64,000 bases of DNA from contig CAVUYZ010000003.1 in assembly GCA_963745865.1 (NCBI GenBank), positions 62,001 to 126,000 on the forward strand. The letters are read 5' to 3'. The stretch comes from JAHEDH01 sp963745865. GTDB taxonomy: Bacteria; Actinomycetota; Acidimicrobiia; Spongiisociales; ZC4RG35. The position numbers and the translations under genes are program-made. The notes under the pieces were generated by a model that saw nothing but the letters and a program-made list of their open reading frames with translations, did no database searches and had not been told where the DNA came from. This document shows, piece by piece, positions 62,756 through 64,000 of this stretch (position 1 is the stretch's first letter; every line of letters begins with the position of its first letter).

Positions 62756-64000
62756 CTGATTGGGAGCCGGTGATCGGTATCGAGGTGCACGTCGAGCTCG
62801 CTACCAAGTCGAAGATGTTCTGTGGCTGCGCGGTGTCCTTCGGGGCGGAGCCGAACACCAACGTCTGCCCGACGTGTCTCGCCCTTCCCGGAGCGTTGCC
62901 GGTCACGAATCGCACCGCGATCGAGTGGATCACCAAGATCGGCCTCGCCTTCAACTGTGAGGTGTCGGAGTGGTCGGTCTTCCACCGCAAGAACTACTTC
63001 TACGCGGATCTGCCGAAGAACTATCAGATCTCGCAATTCGACATCCCCGTGTGTCACGACGGATGGCTCGACATCGTCGCTGACGGCGAAGAGGTGCGGA
63101 TCGGCATCGAGCGGGCACATCAGGAGGAAGACACCGGGAAGTCGGTGCACATCGGCGACGGCGGACGGATCCACACGGCCACCGAGACCCTGCTGGATTT
63201 CAATCGAGCCGGCGTTCCCCTCGTCGAGATCGTGTCGAAACCCGACATCCGGTCGGCGGCCCAGGCACGCGCCTATGCCACGATGCTCCGAGAGGTCGTG
63301 GCGGAGCTCGGCGTTTCCGACGCTCGTCTCGAGGAGGGGTCGATCCGCTTCGACGCCAACATCTCGGTCAGGCGCGGACCGGACGAGCCGTTTGGGACGA
63401 AAGTCGAGATCAAGAACATGAACTCGTTCCGGTCGCTGGAGCGGGCAGTCGACTTCGAGATCGAGCGCCAGGTCCGAGAGCTCGAGAGTGGTGGCGAGAT
63501 CTTCCAGGAGACCCGCCATTGGGACGAGGAGCGTGGGGTGACGTCATCGATGCGGACCAAGGAGGGGAGCTCGGACTACCGCTATTTCACCGAGCCCGAC
63601 CTGGTGCCGATCGTGATCGAACCGGCATGGCGCGATGCCATCCGAGCGACGATCCCCGAGCTCCCCAACGAGCGGCGGACGCGATACCTCGATCTGGGTG
63701 TCGACCCGGCTCAAGACCGATGTGCTCGGCGCGGCCGACTCCGCCACACGGGCACTGTTCGACGACACCGTCGGTGCCGGGGCAGACGCCAGAGCGGCTG
63801 CGAACTGGGTCACAGGAGAGCTCACCGCCTGGATGCGACGAGAGGAACGCGATTCCTTCGACCTGACGGCAGGCGATCTCGCCGGGTTGATCGCGATGGT
63901 GGAGGCCAACGAGGTCTCCGCCTCGGCTGCCAAGGACGTCCTCGACGGGATGTTGCGGGGTGAGGGATCGCCGCAACAGGTCGCCGAGTCGCGTGATCTG
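62752..64000 (+). CDS. gatB: Aspartyl/glutamyl-tRNA(Asn/Gln) amidotransferase subunit B (frameshift; cut by window edge)
   Basis: tRNA-binding and kinase subunit of GatCAB. IGIEVHVELATKSKMFCGC and VCPTCLALPGALPVTN carry the zinc-binding Cys set, then HRKNYFYADLPKNYQISQFD, FNRAGVPLVEIVS and EIKNMNSFRSLERAV. One extra c near 63715 breaks YLDLGVD from RLKTDVLGAADSATRALFDD; the helical YqeY-like tail then runs to the right window edge without a stop. About 415 of the roughly 480 residues are visible. Confidence 0.96.

Noticed and set aside
1520..63715. Association of the frameshift sites with GATC or CATG words, as if base modification caused the errors
   Set aside because: Several sites do lie beside these words, but GATC is extremely frequent throughout this sequence, so chance explains it. 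A count of indels per motif against background would be needed.
61288..63963. An 891-residue open frame joining gatA and gatB into one protein
   Set aside because: A frameshift near 62553 moves gatA out of frame. The real gatA end (stop 62755) and gatB start (ATG 62752) are both visible, and the joining residues in the long frame do not resemble GatA.
1..64000. CRISPR arrays, insertion sequences, prophage or integrase genes
   Set aside because: No regularly spaced direct repeats, transposase, integrase or phage structural genes were found on either strand.

Overview
The window is high-GC, densely packed bacterial DNA from an actinobacterium (Actinomycetota). Supporting signs are the gene string mfd - PPIase lipoprotein - mazG - eno - ftsB-like - DUF501 - ppx, a nickel superoxide dismutase with its dedicated protease, an L25/Pth pair, many GTG starts and pervasive ATGA/GTGA stop-start overlaps. 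A member of Acidimicrobiia or a related lineage is plausible, but the sequence alone does not fix this. No insertion sequence, prophage, CRISPR array or rRNA was seen; one tRNA (Leu, UAA) is present.

Layout. 1-8 kb: fhs (cut by the left edge), sodX/sodN, two bacterial PH-domain membrane proteins, metG, an EamA transporter, an MscS channel and a flavin reductase. 8.0-13.8 kb, minus strand: a compact bacterial microcompartment (BMC) operon holding a winged-helix regulator, RpiB, DeoC, a tandem-domain shell trimer, a shell hexamer, a shell pentamer, a CoA-acylating aldehyde dehydrogenase, a second shell trimer and two more shell pentamers. RpiB, DeoC and the aldehyde dehydrogenase begin with short amphipathic helices of the encapsulation-peptide type. 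The gene set matches the sugar-phosphate-utilising (SPU) BMC class: DeoC would split 2-deoxyribose 5-phosphate into glyceraldehyde 3-phosphate and acetaldehyde inside the shell, and the dehydrogenase would convert acetaldehyde to acetyl-CoA. A well-formed promoter with a palindrome over its -10 box lies just ahead of the regulator.

13.9-33 kb: HAD hydrolase, AlkA-type glycosylase, esterase lipoprotein, pgl, rplY-pth, glpK and glpD around an ECF42-like sigma factor/YCII pair, pgsA, mfd, PPIase and mazG. 33-37.5 kb: eno-ftsB-DUF501-ppx, tRNA-Leu, a LolA-like hypothetical and a 34-bp palindromic terminator. 37.5-48 kb: amt, then a seven-gene run aceK - moxR - DUF58 - membrane protein - DUF4129-like - GNAT/CoA-ligase fusion - enoyl-CoA hydratase. 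48-64 kb: pepA, cysteine desulfurase-mnmA, an aldo/keto reductase, ligA, ppa, the succinylase lysine-pathway genes dapC-dapD-dapE, a GH57-like protein and gatC-gatA-gatB (gatB cut by the right edge).

About 30 apparent single-base frameshifts interrupt otherwise well-conserved genes, including essential ones (eno, gatA, gatB, mnmA, dapC). They are most simply consensus errors of the assembly, so broken genes are annotated across the break as single CDSs. Frameshift positions are approximate, to within about 10 bases. Two diverged copies of a structured intergenic repeat, with identical internal spacing, lie at 33.3 and 55.5 kb.
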